The notes beneath the pieces were generated by a model. It did not search any database. It saw only the letters and a list, made by a program, of their open reading frames with translations, and was not told the DNA's origin. A program made the translations under genes and the position numbers. Positions 1-7,506 of a stretch of DNA of 64,000 bases are shown in pieces. The stretch is from positions 1 through 64,000 of the forward strand of contig JAIBAE010000003.1 of NCBI GenBank assembly GCA_019695345.1, in the 5' to 3' direction. Origin of the DNA: Bacteroidota bacterium (GTDB lineage: Bacteria; Bacteroidota; Ignavibacteria; Kapaibacteriales; NICIL-2). The number at the start of each line of letters is the position of its first letter. Position 1 is the stretch's first letter.

Positions 1-1411
1 TTTCAATAGATACAATCCAGACTGAGTCTATAACTCTACCCTTTCCCTCTGTGAATGAAGTATCAGCACTGTAGAATAAATGCCCGGGGCTATAATTTGA
101 TAAACTGGAAGTAAATATTGAATATCTCTCGCCAAATCTGAATACCTTTGTTTCAAATCCTAATTGGAAACGGAGGTTAGTTTTGTAATAAGTTTCGCCA
201 AAATCTTTTGTATAATACATTGTATCATTCAAATTCCTTCCCATTGTTAACCCAAAACCAGTCGAATCATAATATAAATTGGTGTGATATGTTAGTGCTG
301 TATTCGTAGCTGAGTTGTATAGTTGCGGCAACCAAGTGGCACCACCATCTGTTGTTCTAAAAATTCTTCCAACCTCGGGTCCGGCAACAAAGCCGGTTTT
401 ACTGTTAAGCCATTTGGCACTCCAGTATGGCGAGAAATTCGATATTACATGCCATGTAACACCCAAGTCTGGAGACATAAAAATTGTGTTATTATACCCA
501 ACACCTATTAGCGTATCTTGCCCCTTTAATATCACTTGTGTAAAAAAATAATGTTTGGTAAGGCGTTCCATTGTTAGGGAACTTACTTGCTTAAATGAAC
601 TATCATCAAAACGGTATGTAACAGGAACAGATAAAAACTTTGATGGATTGGTAATAATTGTTGAAGTCTTATATAGGCCTTTATTACAAACAACAAACGA
701 ACCACCAAACTCTGAAAGAAGTGTCCAGTGCAAACCTTTATCAACGGAATACAATATTGATTGATCTAATAAACAATACAATGTATCATTATGATAAACA
801 ACATTACTTGGTGCGGTGCAATTAGTGCAAAACGACAGTTGTTTAAAGTCAATTGTTTTTTCCAGTTGTAAACTTGGATATGAATGGAACCATAACTTCC
901 CATTTGCATCTGAAACAAGAATGTTATTAGGTATACGATATAGGTGTGCAATTTTCCAGTTTGAATTGAACAAACTATCCTTAAAAGTTCTGGTTTGTAA
1001 ATCAAACGTATAGATTGTTGTTTGTGTTGCGATATATATGGAATTTTTGTTAAATGTAATATCAACTATGGAATCAACAGGAAGTTTACTGATTAATTTC
1101 CATTCTTTACCCTCATCTTCAGAGTAAATAATACTGTTTTTAGTTGTAACTCCTGTATAAAAACCTTCTGAATATTTCATCGAGTGAATTGCCTCACCAC
1201 TATTGGCAACAATCTTTCGTGTCCAGTCTTTTCCATCGTTATAGGATATTGTTAATGTTCCTTCACTACCATACGCAATAATTGTAGAATTTGTACTAAT
1301 GCATCCTGAATATGAAACATCTAATTGTTCATACTTATACTCAACTGAAAATAACGCTGTAGCATTAAGAATAATAAAAGCCAAGCAAGGTAGAATTAAA
1401 AAGGATTTCAT
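1..1411 (-). CDS. Secreted BNR/Ycf48-like beta-propeller protein (3' end beyond window)
   Basis: An uninterrupted minus-strand frame of 470 codons runs from an ATG at 1411 off the left edge of the window. The product begins MKSFLILPCLAFIILNATA, a Sec signal peptide. It then carries at least six Asp-box-like repeats of the type S/T-x-D-x-G-x-x-W (for example SYNDGKDW, SEDEGKEW, SVDKGLHW, SPDLGVTW, TTDGGATW), the hallmark of sialidase/Ycf48-like beta-propellers. By analogy with the gene at 1856-4042 the missing C-terminus probably carries a T9SS sorting domain, but that cannot be seen. It is probably a secreted or surface protein; ligand and activity are unknown. It is divergent from the next gene. 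The small plus-strand frames across this stretch are shadows. Confidence 0.85.
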   Translation of the reverse strand, partial: MKSFLILPCLAFIILNATALFSVEYKYEQLDVSYSGCISTNSTIIAYGSEGTLTISYNDGKDWTRKIVANSGEAIHSMKYSEGFYTGVTTKNSIIYSEDEGKEWKLISKLPVDSIVDITFNKNSIYIATQTTIYTFDLQTRTFKDSLFNSNWKIAHLYRIPNNILVSDANGKLWFHSYPSLQLEKTIDFKQLSFCTNCTAPSNVVYHNDTLYCLLDQSILYSVDKGLHWTLLSEFGGSFVVCNKGLYKTSTIITNPSKFLSVPVTYRFDDSSFKQVSSLTMERLTKHYFFTQVILKGQDTLIGVGYNNTIFMSPDLGVTWHVISNFSPYWSAKWLNSKTGFVAGPEVGRIFRTTDGGATWLPQLYNSATNTALTYHTNLYYDSTGFGLTMGRNLNDTMYYTKDFGETYYKTNLRFQLGFETKVFRFGERYSIFTSSLSNYSPGHLFYSADTSFTEGKGRVIDSVWIVSIE

Positions 1412-1436
1412 TACTTTGAAAGTTATATTAAACAAT

Positions 1437-1455
1437 GGGGGCTGCGATAGCCCCC
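1437..1455. terminator. Perfect GC-rich hairpin with T-rich tail (plus side)
   Basis: GGGGGCT and AGCCCCC pair around a GCGAT loop, followed on the plus strand by GATTTTATTT. It lies 26 bases upstream of the start of the minus-strand propeller gene, so it is not the terminator of a visible gene. The loop-side sequence GGGCTATCGCAG on the minus strand echoes the R1 end. It may block read-through or be a repeat remnant. Confidence 0.35.
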
Positions 1456-1709
1456 GATTTTATTTGATTCTATTGACAAGGATCCATAAAACATGCAGTT
1501 GCTACATGTATTGTATAAATACAAACACGCATTTCCAAAAAGAATTTTCCAAACACATGTGAAATTAACAAAATATCACAATAGAATCTTCTAAATGAAA
1601 CAAGGAACTCTCAATAGTATTTTCTCTTGTAAGTACGGCTCTTATTCTAACTTTTAGAACAAGAAGCAATGCCTAAACAAAACACTGTAAACATCTGAGT
1701 GTGGATTTG

Positions 1710-1769
1710 TTCCGGCAAGGCGATGGTTAGATTGTTAGCTGTTGCTTGGTGCCGTCCGGCGATAGCAAC
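1710..1769 (-). repeat. R1 copy 1 (minus)
   Basis: TTCCGGCAAGG core and TGCCGTCCGGCGATAGCAAC end, 45-90 bases upstream of the plus-strand propeller gene. The rest of the 1412-1855 gap holds only the hairpin at 1437 and AT-rich sequence in which I see nothing else. Confidence 0.7.
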
Positions 1770-1855
1770 AGGTTATTCTTGTTTACTACCTTGCCATTGA
1801 AGTTTTTTTGTGCATGTTGCGTTATTGCTTGTTGTTTACCCGCATGTACATATAT

Positions 1856-4042
1856 ATGATAAGATTTTACCTGTTTGTTTTTTGCTTGAGTTATTGCGCC
1901 TCGGTTGCGCAGGTGTTACATTCGTGGCAAACACCAATGGCGCGTACATGTTTTATAAATGGGTTTATTCCTTTAGGGAATGAACTCTACGTAGCCGTTA
2001 ACAATACTGGTGTGTTTTCTAAACAAGCAGATAGCCAATATTGGGAAACTCAAAACAGTGGCTTACCTCCGTATGCTTACTTGAATATACATTCCAACGG
2101 CACTACCGTTTATACGTTCGATTTTTACGGCAGTGTGTATAAACGTTCCGATAGAAATTCAGCGTGGCAGTTGTGTCCGCCATTTCAGTACACAGTTACC
2201 GGTACCGATTCATCTATCCATGTTTACAACTTGTTTACCACTACAAACAACACCACGTATGCAAGCACAAGCCGCGGCGTGTATGTGTTGGAGAACAACA
2301 ATTGGAATCACATCAATACCGATTTTGACGGCAGAGTTTTGTTGCAACGCGGTGCAGTGTTGTTTGGTGCAGGTACAAACAGTGGCGTGTTCCGTTCCGA
2401 TGACAACGGACAAACGTGGAAGGAACAAAACAACGGACTCAACATCAAAGACTTAGTAAACAACCGCGATTACACACCATACGTAAGCTCGCTTATTTCC
2501 GAAGGTAATACAATTATTGCAGGATGTGTTGAGGGCTTTTTCCGTTCGGTAAACAATGGTGCAACGTGGGTTCGCACCGCACAACAATATGGCAATATTG
2601 GACCCATGTGTAATGGTAATAACGCATCGGTATGGTGTGGCTCGGCAAATGTGTTATTACGTTCCGATGACAGCGGACGTACATGGAATACCATCCCAAC
2701 ATTATCCATCCCGACCGATAGAAGAATCTCTGCATTGTATTCTTCCGGCAATACCGTATATGTTGGTTGCGGACACAGTGGCAACTGGAATGATTTTGTT
2801 GGTGGTTTGTTTCTTTCTACCGATAACGGTTCATCGTGGAGCGAAGTATCTACGCCTTCGGTGCGGTCGTATGTAGGGTTGGATACAACATATTATCCAA
2901 CCTGTTACGGAAGTGATTCGTTGTATTGGTATGTTGGCTCTACAGCCGATGGCATTTACCGTTCGCCCGATAAAGGAAGAACATGGAGCCAAACACAAGA
3001 CACACTCCGCGATCCAATCACGGCAATTGTTTCGCACAATGGTGTGGTGTATGCAGGCACAGCCGATGGCTTGTATTATTCAACCAACAACGGCAACCAA
3101 TGGCATTTTGCGCCACACACTACACCAACTACCTATCACACAATTTATGGTGTTACCGTTGTGCGCGATACCGTTGTAGCACTTACCAGAAACGGAACAT
3201 GGATTATAACCGGAACCGATACAAGCCGAATGCTAAAGCTGTTTAAAGTTAGGTTAAACGAGTTTATTCACGTTGCAACAATTCGCGATACCATGTATGT
3301 AGCAACCGATAAAAGTTTATACTACTCCGGTGACATTGGCCGCACATGGGCAGAACTGCGCAACACAACAGGAACTCTTGGCACTATAACAGGAATGACC
3401 AACAACGGCGTTGTTACTATGCTCTCAACCACAAAAGGAGTATTGCAAGTAACAGGAGACTCAACTCAATGGATTGCACGTAACACCGGGTTAACAATAG
3501 ATGGAGTAGCAACACAACCACTCGTTACTTCCATCACTCATTTTGCTAAACATCTGTATGCAAGTATCTTCAGCGAAACCTATCCCGAAAAAAGTGGCGT
3601 GTACCAAAGTACCGATAATGGTTTAACGTGGTATCCCGCTAACGATGGCTTAACACACCGAAGCATTGTATCGCTAACGGTAATTGATAGTGTTCTTTTG
3701 GCGGCCGTGGACTCCAAAGAAATGCCAAGTTGTGGTGTGTGGTGGTTACAACTACCATACAGCCCACTTACCGATGTAGCCGAAACAGAAACACCTCAAC
3801 AATCTACCCTTGCGTTGTTTCCTCATCCTGCAAACAATGCACTAACAATTACAACACCCGATGGAACACCCATAACGCTAACGGTGTACAATGTAAATGG
3901 CAAACTGATGTACGAGCAGGAAATTACCATGCAATCATCCATCGTACTGAACACATCTCAGTTTGCTAACGGTTGTTATCTGGCAGTTTTGCATTCGCGC
4001 CGTGGGGTACAATCGCAAACGTTTATCGTGCAGCATTACTAA
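1856..4042 (+). CDS. Secreted BNR-repeat beta-propeller with T9SS type A sorting domain
   Basis: The product is 728 aa with signal peptide MIRFYLFVFCLSYCASVAQ. About eight Asp boxes are spread over the middle (SDDNGQTW, SVNNGATW, SDDSGRTW, STDNGSSW, SPDKGRTW, STNNGNQW, SGDIGRTW, STDNGLTW), giving one or more beta-propellers. The last ~75 residues (LFPHPANNALTI, then YNVNGKLMYEQ, ending QTFIVQHY) are a type A T9SS sorting domain. The protein should therefore cross the outer membrane by T9SS and be released or anchored at the surface. Function is unknown; such propellers usually bind glycans or proteins. The ATG at 1856 was chosen because it opens the signal peptide; in-frame starts at 1814 and 1844 are possible. 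R1 copies lie on both sides with their TTGCTATCG ends facing the gene. Confidence 0.88.
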   Translation: MIRFYLFVFCLSYCASVAQVLHSWQTPMARTCFINGFIPLGNELYVAVNNTGVFSKQADSQYWETQNSGLPPYAYLNIHSNGTTVYTFDFYGSVYKRSDRNSAWQLCPPFQYTVTGTDSSIHVYNLFTTTNNTTYASTSRGVYVLENNNWNHINTDFDGRVLLQRGAVLFGAGTNSGVFRSDDNGQTWKEQNNGLNIKDLVNNRDYTPYVSSLISEGNTIIAGCVEGFFRSVNNGATWVRTAQQYGNIGPMCNGNNASVWCGSANVLLRSDDSGRTWNTIPTLSIPTDRRISALYSSGNTVYVGCGHSGNWNDFVGGLFLSTDNGSSWSEVSTPSVRSYVGLDTTYYPTCYGSDSLYWYVGSTADGIYRSPDKGRTWSQTQDTLRDPITAIVSHNGVVYAGTADGLYYSTNNGNQWHFAPHTTPTTYHTIYGVTVVRDTVVALTRNGTWIITGTDTSRMLKLFKVRLNEFIHVATIRDTMYVATDKSLYYSGDIGRTWAELRNTTGTLGTITGMTNNGVVTMLSTTKGVLQVTGDSTQWIARNTGLTIDGVATQPLVTSITHFAKHLYASIFSETYPEKSGVYQSTDNGLTWYPANDGLTHRSIVSLTVIDSVLLAAVDSKEMPSCGVWWLQLPYSPLTDVAETETPQQSTLALFPHPANNALTITTPDGTPITLTVYNVNGKLMYEQEITMQSSIVLNTSQFANGCYLAVLHSRRGVQSQTFIVQHY

Positions 4043-4048
4043 TATATG

Positions 4049-4112
4049 TTGCTATCGCGTGACCGCACCAAATGTTATCTAAGTAAAAACCCACTGCGTG
4101 CGGGAGAGAGAA
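4049..4112 (+). repeat. R1 copy 2 (plus)
   Basis: TTGCTATCGCGTGACCGCAC begins 7 bases after the propeller stop codon. The core is TGCGGGAGAGAGAA. The following gene starts 38 bases later. Confidence 0.8.
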
Positions 4113-4150
4113 TCGCAACATTACAATCGCAACATTTCATAAGAACAGTT

Positions 4151-5011
4151 ATGAAGATAATCAATACATTAATCAATTCTAACATCTACATTGCGCTTGC
4201 CGCCTTGTGTTTAGCTATTGAAACACAGATACAACTCAACTGTAAACCGCAGTTCCATCCGTATCTTATACTGATATTCTTTGCAACCTTGATTGAATAC
4301 AACTTCAACCGATTTGTTACCCTACTCACATACAAGAAATCATTACCAACTCAGGACTTCCAAAGAAGATACAGGAAGTATAAACGTTTCTATGCACTTA
4401 TTACGTTTTCGATACTGGGGTTTACTCTGGCTGTGTTATTGGCTAATGTATATGTACTACTAACATTAATACCAATTGCGTGCATTACTGTTCTTTACTC
4501 ACTCCCTCAATTCAAAAGCAAGTGGAACAAACTAAACTTGCGGCAAATACCATACATTAAAATATTTCTGATTGCATTCGTGTGGTCGGCAGTTACCATT
4601 TTGTTGCCGGTAGTGAAACAGCATACAGCTATAAACCAACCTACCATCTGGTTTATGCTTCTCGAACGCTTCTTATTTGTATTTGCTATTACTATTCCGT
4701 TTGATATCCGCGATATGGAAGCCGACAAACAATCAAATCTTAAAACTATCCCATTGCACCTTGGTAAAGGGAAGGCATTAGCTATATCTATATCCTCGCT
4801 TGGTTGTTTTATGGTGCTTACAACCATTCATTACGTAGTATCCGGTCAGACATATATACTCATACCATTGCTTATCTCTGCAATGAGCACCATAGTATTT
4901 TTGTTAGTTGAAAAACTAAAATCAACCAAATACTATTATTACGGAATATTAGATGGTGCTTTGTTACTACAAGCAGTATTGGTAATTATTGCGGGGGTGT
5001 GGTTTCATTAA
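4151..5011 (+). CDS. UbiA-like prenyltransferase family membrane protein
   Basis: The product is 286 aa with about eight or nine hydrophobic segments. The best family signal is near residue 190: DIRDMEADKQSNLKTIP followed by LGKGKA, which matches the second Asp-rich loop (DxxDxxxD ... T.P) of UbiA-type prenyltransferases. The first Asp-rich motif (NxxxDxxxD) is not obvious; its place is taken by IEYNFNRF, so substrate and even activity are uncertain. UbiA enzymes transfer prenyl chains to quinone, haem or lipid acceptors in the inner membrane. The start at 4151 (MKIINTLINS) follows R1 and avoids translating the repeat. It stands alone, convergent with the next gene. Confidence 0.7.
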   Translation: MKIINTLINSNIYIALAALCLAIETQIQLNCKPQFHPYLILIFFATLIEYNFNRFVTLLTYKKSLPTQDFQRRYRKYKRFYALITFSILGFTLAVLLANVYVLLTLIPIACITVLYSLPQFKSKWNKLNLRQIPYIKIFLIAFVWSAVTILLPVVKQHTAINQPTIWFMLLERFLFVFAITIPFDIRDMEADKQSNLKTIPLHLGKGKALAISISSLGCFMVLTTIHYVVSGQTYILIPLLISAMSTIVFLLVEKLKSTKYYYYGILDGALLLQAVLVIIAGVWFH

Positions 5012-5047
5012 CCCATCCACACACAGTCTTGTTTGAAATATCTTAAA

Positions 5048-5620
5048 CTATCTCATCACGCTATAATTCAGTTCTGTTACACCACATTCAAACCGTTTAG
5101 ATGTTGGTAGAAGTTGTAAGTTAATTTTGTTGTGTACTCCCGCAAACAACGGAATACCCTGCCCAAGTATAACCGGATTAACAAACAACCAAAACCCATC
5201 TATCAGGTTCAGCTTCAATAAAGAATGCGTTGCCGATGGGCTACCAAACAACAGAATTTCACTTCCCGGTTGTTGTTGTATGGTATGAATACTTTCGGGG
5301 AGGTTGTTGCTTATGATTGTTGTGTTTGCTACCGTGGTATCATTCAATGTAGTAGAGAGAACAATTTTATGCGCCTTATTATACCACGCGGAATGTTCAA
5401 TATCATGTGTTGAAGCATTAGGTTTATTACCTGCATCCGGCCAATAACTTTCCATCATGTTGTAGGTTGTTCTGCCATACATGGCTGTATCGGTTTTGCT
5501 AATGCGTTTGCCAACATAATCAAAGATTTCTTCGTTAACGGTAATCCAATTCATTTCTCCATTTGGGCCGGCAACAAACCCATCAAGGGACATGTGCATA
5601 AAAGATATAATGTTTCTCAT
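5048..5620 (-). CDS. Dihydrofolate reductase-fold family protein (RibD C-terminal type)
   Basis: The product is 190 aa and starts MRNIISFMHMSLDGFVAGPNG, the typical opening of the YwjB/YyaP-like DHFR-fold family. It continues with TDTAMYGRTTYNMMESYWP (NADPH-binding region) and ILLFGSPSATHSLLKLNLID near residue 125, which matches the usual G(S/G)xxxxxxLLxxxLIDE stretch. Members are NADPH-dependent reductases of unknown substrate rather than true DHFR. No partner gene is visible. The stop at 5048 faces the stop of the UbiA-like gene 37 bases away. Confidence 0.85.
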   Translation of the reverse strand: MRNIISFMHMSLDGFVAGPNGEMNWITVNEEIFDYVGKRISKTDTAMYGRTTYNMMESYWPDAGNKPNASTHDIEHSAWYNKAHKIVLSTTLNDTTVANTTIISNNLPESIHTIQQQPGSEILLFGSPSATHSLLKLNLIDGFWLFVNPVILGQGIPLFAGVHNKINLQLLPTSKRFECGVTELNYSVMR

Positions 5621-5773
5621 AGTGTTTTTTGTTCGTGGTTAATGGTACGTATATCCTATAAATCCTTCATGCACAAAGATACGGTATTACCGTTGTGTAC
5701 GGAGTTCAACAAAGCGCATCCTGATACGCATTTACTGGCTCAAAGAATTTTGAACTAAGGAAAGTATGTATTT

Positions 5774-5867
5774 CTGCTATCGCCCGACCGCGCTCAATGT
5801 TTACTTATTATCCATCAACAATTTGCGGGAAAGAAACACCAGCATCAAAGAACAACTATCGTTAAAG
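5774..5867 (+). repeat. R1 copy 3 (plus), left border of islet I
   Basis: CTGCTATCGCCCGACCGCG end, TTTGCGGGAAAG core, ACTATCGTTAA right end. It faces minus copy 4 (7190-7299) across a 1.3 kb islet. The 5621-5773 stretch before it shows nothing. Confidence 0.8.
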
Positions 5868-5872
5868 TAGGA

Positions 5873-5954
5873 GTTAAACGAAGTGTTTCCTGACACGTCC
5901 TACTACACTATCGGCAGGACGCCTTTCGCAGACTCAAGAAGTCCTGACGTAACC
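5873..5954 (+). repeat. Repeat module A, copy 1
   Basis: About 80 bp beginning GTTAAACGAAGTGT and including TATCGGCAGGACGCCTTTCG and AGACTCAAGAAGTCC. Closely matching copies are at 35430-35513 (plus) and 37152-37232 (minus), always inside R1-bounded islets. Confidence 0.8.
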
Positions 5955-5996
5955 TAAAAGTGGTTGAAGTTTAACCGAAAAAAAGCAGAAGTTGTG

Positions 5997-6165
5997 GTGA
6001 AGTGTGTCCCGATGCCAACAAACAATACGCATGGTGCCGTACATGCAGCGTTTTTTACTCTTGCACGTGTGCCATTTGCCATAACACACTACAGAAAAAC
6101 TGTCATACTACAGCACACTATACAGTCAACGTAAAAACTTAGGTAGTTGTGCAACAGCTACCCGT
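5997..6165 (+). repeat. Repeat module B, copy 1 (Cys-rich frame)
   Basis: About 170 bp shared with 47822-48003 (minus) and, in part, 37030-37151 (minus). All copies end in a 21-bp near-palindrome (GGTAGTTGTGCAACAGCTACC here, plus strand) directly abutting a GTTAGC cassette border. Each keeps one frame open to a stop, reading CPDANKQ, two CxxC pairs and HYTVNVKT. In this copy the frame is preceded by a stop and lacks an ATG, so I do not call a gene. Confidence 0.8.
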
Positions 6166-7067
6166 GTTAGCAGGCGTTTTATTTTCCAAATAATTTGTCA
6201 ACTAATTTCCAGAGACTTTTATATAGTCAGAGACCTGAAAGTTTTTACTTGGTCTTGGCACATGGTCTACTAAATACATCTTTGCCCACTCTAGAAGAAA
6301 AGTCCACGGAGCTGCACCAAAACTTAAATAATTCTTTTGGTAATCTTCTTTTATTGAAACATTTCCGAGGTTCAAAAATGATTTAATTATTTCTTTATGC
6401 TTTGAATTAGTAAATGAAGCAATTGTGGGTCTAATAGTTTTGTCGTCATTGTAAATGGGCTTAGCTAGAAGTTTTGATTTATAAACATCTTCTAATGTGG
6501 GAATTTCCTTTTTACAAATGTTTGTCAACGCCAAGAGAACAAAATAGTAGTCGGGGCTAATAATTTCTTCTAACACTATTACAACAGAATAGTCTCCGTT
6601 TTCCAATGGGAAAGCATACACATCACCTTTAGGAAGAATTGATTTTGGTGCAATCTTTTTCTTTGGTTTTCTAGGCTTCGGATTAGAAGTCTGGAGTTTT
6701 TCTTTCAACTTTACTAACTCTGCCTTTCTTTTGGTCAAACTCTTTTCGTCAGCTTCACTTTCTCGCCAAGCTGTAATATCAATGTCTTGGTCTATTATTT
6801 TTTCTGCATATTCCTTTACATCATTGTCTAATTGTCCGACTTGCCATTGTAATAAAGCCAATGTCAACCATAAATCAGTATTACTAGATAGATCATCACC
6901 TTCCTTAAATTGCTTTTCGATTTCAATTCTTATGTCGGACAACGTTTGTCCTTTGTCATAAAGATCAAAAAATGTATCCTTAATATCCGCAGCTGTGTCG
7001 TTTGATAATATAGCTGTTCCCCAGTGTCCCATGTTAATTTTGTCTGTCTAGAAAAATGCCTGCTAAC
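6166..7067 (-). mobile_element. Cassette-like single-gene unit bounded by inverted repeats (islet I)
   Basis: On the plus strand the unit starts GTTAGCAGGCGTTTT (6166) and ends AAAAATGCCTGCTAAC (7067): a 10-bp perfect inverted repeat that extends to 14 of 15. It contains one AT-rich minus-strand gene (6202-7032) with almost no spare sequence. Read on the minus strand, the unit is preceded by TGCGGCAATCCTAAC and followed by ACGGGTAGCTGTTG, which are the same flanks seen in other islets. In integron cassettes the simple site at the 3' end of the gene is complementary to the cassette's own 5' end, as here. No integrase is in the window. Confidence 0.5.
6202..7032 (-). CDS. Hypothetical cytoplasmic protein, DUF4259-like N-terminus
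   Basis: The product is 276 aa without signal peptide or membrane segment. Its N-terminus (MGHWGTAILSNDTAADIKD) resembles the MGxWGxxxxxNDxAxD opening of DUF4259-type proteins of unknown function. A Lys/Pro-rich hinge (SNPKPRKPKKK, about residues 115-125) separates an all-helical first half from a C-terminal half that looks like a small beta-rich domain (VYAFPLENGDYSVVIVLEEI). The gene is AT-rich relative to its neighbours and fills a cassette-like unit bounded by GTTAGCAGGC inverted repeats, suggesting it was acquired. Function is unknown. Confidence 0.8.
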   Translation of the reverse strand: MGHWGTAILSNDTAADIKDTFFDLYDKGQTLSDIRIEIEKQFKEGDDLSSNTDLWLTLALLQWQVGQLDNDVKEYAEKIIDQDIDITAWRESEADEKSLTKRKAELVKLKEKLQTSNPKPRKPKKKIAPKSILPKGDVYAFPLENGDYSVVIVLEEIISPDYYFVLLALTNICKKEIPTLEDVYKSKLLAKPIYNDDKTIRPTIASFTNSKHKEIIKSFLNLGNVSIKEDYQKNYLSFGAAPWTFLLEWAKMYLVDHVPRPSKNFQVSDYIKVSGN

Positions 7068-7071
7068 GTTA

Positions 7072-7126
7072 GGATTGCCGCATGGCGGCAATTTTGCCAA
7101 TAGCCGATTAAAACTTGCGGCAATCC
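7072..7126. repeat. Inverted repeat at the 5' flank of the islet I unit
   Basis: GGATTGCCGCA (7072-7082) and TGCGGCAATCC (7116-7126) are perfect 11-base arms. The inner arm abuts the unit at CTAAC/GTTAGC. The sequence TGCGGCAATCCTAACGTTAG recurs at 46440-46459 in front of another unit, so it is a shared insertion flank, possibly half of an attC-like site. Confidence 0.55.
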
Positions 7127-7189
7127 ACCCAATTCTAGGTGGTTTTGCGCAACTGCGTTTTTATTTGATACAAACATAACCAACACTTC

Positions 7190-7299
7190 TTTCACGAACA
7201 ATGGTGTTTGGTAGTTAGCGTTCTGTTCCGCAAGGTAAGGTGGGCGTAAGCAATACGCCCTTACGTATCTTGGTGGTTTGGTGCGGTCTGCGGTAGCAT
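7190..7299 (-). repeat. R1 copy 4 (minus), right border of islet I
   Basis: TTTCACGAACAA, then TTCCGCAAGG, a nested GGGCGTAAGCAATACGCCC hairpin, then TGGTGCGGTCTGCGGTAGCA. Outward of it, CATAACCAACAC (7175-7186) matches the extension after copy 18 in the opposite orientation. Confidence 0.8.
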
Positions 7300-7300
7300 A

Positions 7301-7328
7301 AAAAAAGTCAGGTGGTGTGCCTGACTTT
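7301..7328 (-). terminator. Rho-independent terminator, minus strand
   Basis: AAAGTCAGG pairs with CCTGACTTT around TGGTGTG, with a run of T on the minus-strand exit side. It lies ~180 bases downstream of the formate dehydrogenase alpha stop, so it probably ends that operon. Confidence 0.65.
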
Positions 7329-7388
7329 GTGAGTTTCTTTACCTAAACAACATTGTAGAATTCGCATTGAGTAACAACGTTACGATAC

Positions 7389-7428
7389 TGGATTCCCGAT
7401 AAACGCTCCGCATTTTCGGGAATGACAA
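7389..7428 (-). repeat. R4 repeat copy (CATTCCCGA/TCGGGAATCC type)
   Basis: TGGATTCCCGATAAACGC ... TTTTCGGGAATGACA. The inverted counterpart is at 39201-39244. It resembles the palindromic TCATTCCCG...CGGGAATCC repeats common in bacterial spacers. The rest of 7429-7506 shows nothing recognisable. Confidence 0.6.
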
Positions 7429-7506
7429 TTCTTCTATTACCATTACTGAAACATAGTTCCGTTCGAGCATATCTTCTATTCGCTCCGCGGAACGTCTCTA
7501 CATTTT

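Noticed and set aside
315-1562. Several short frames on both strands over the left edge
   Set aside because: They lie across the continuous minus-strand propeller frame (1-1411) with signal peptide and Asp boxes, or in the spacer; none has homology or a ribosome site.
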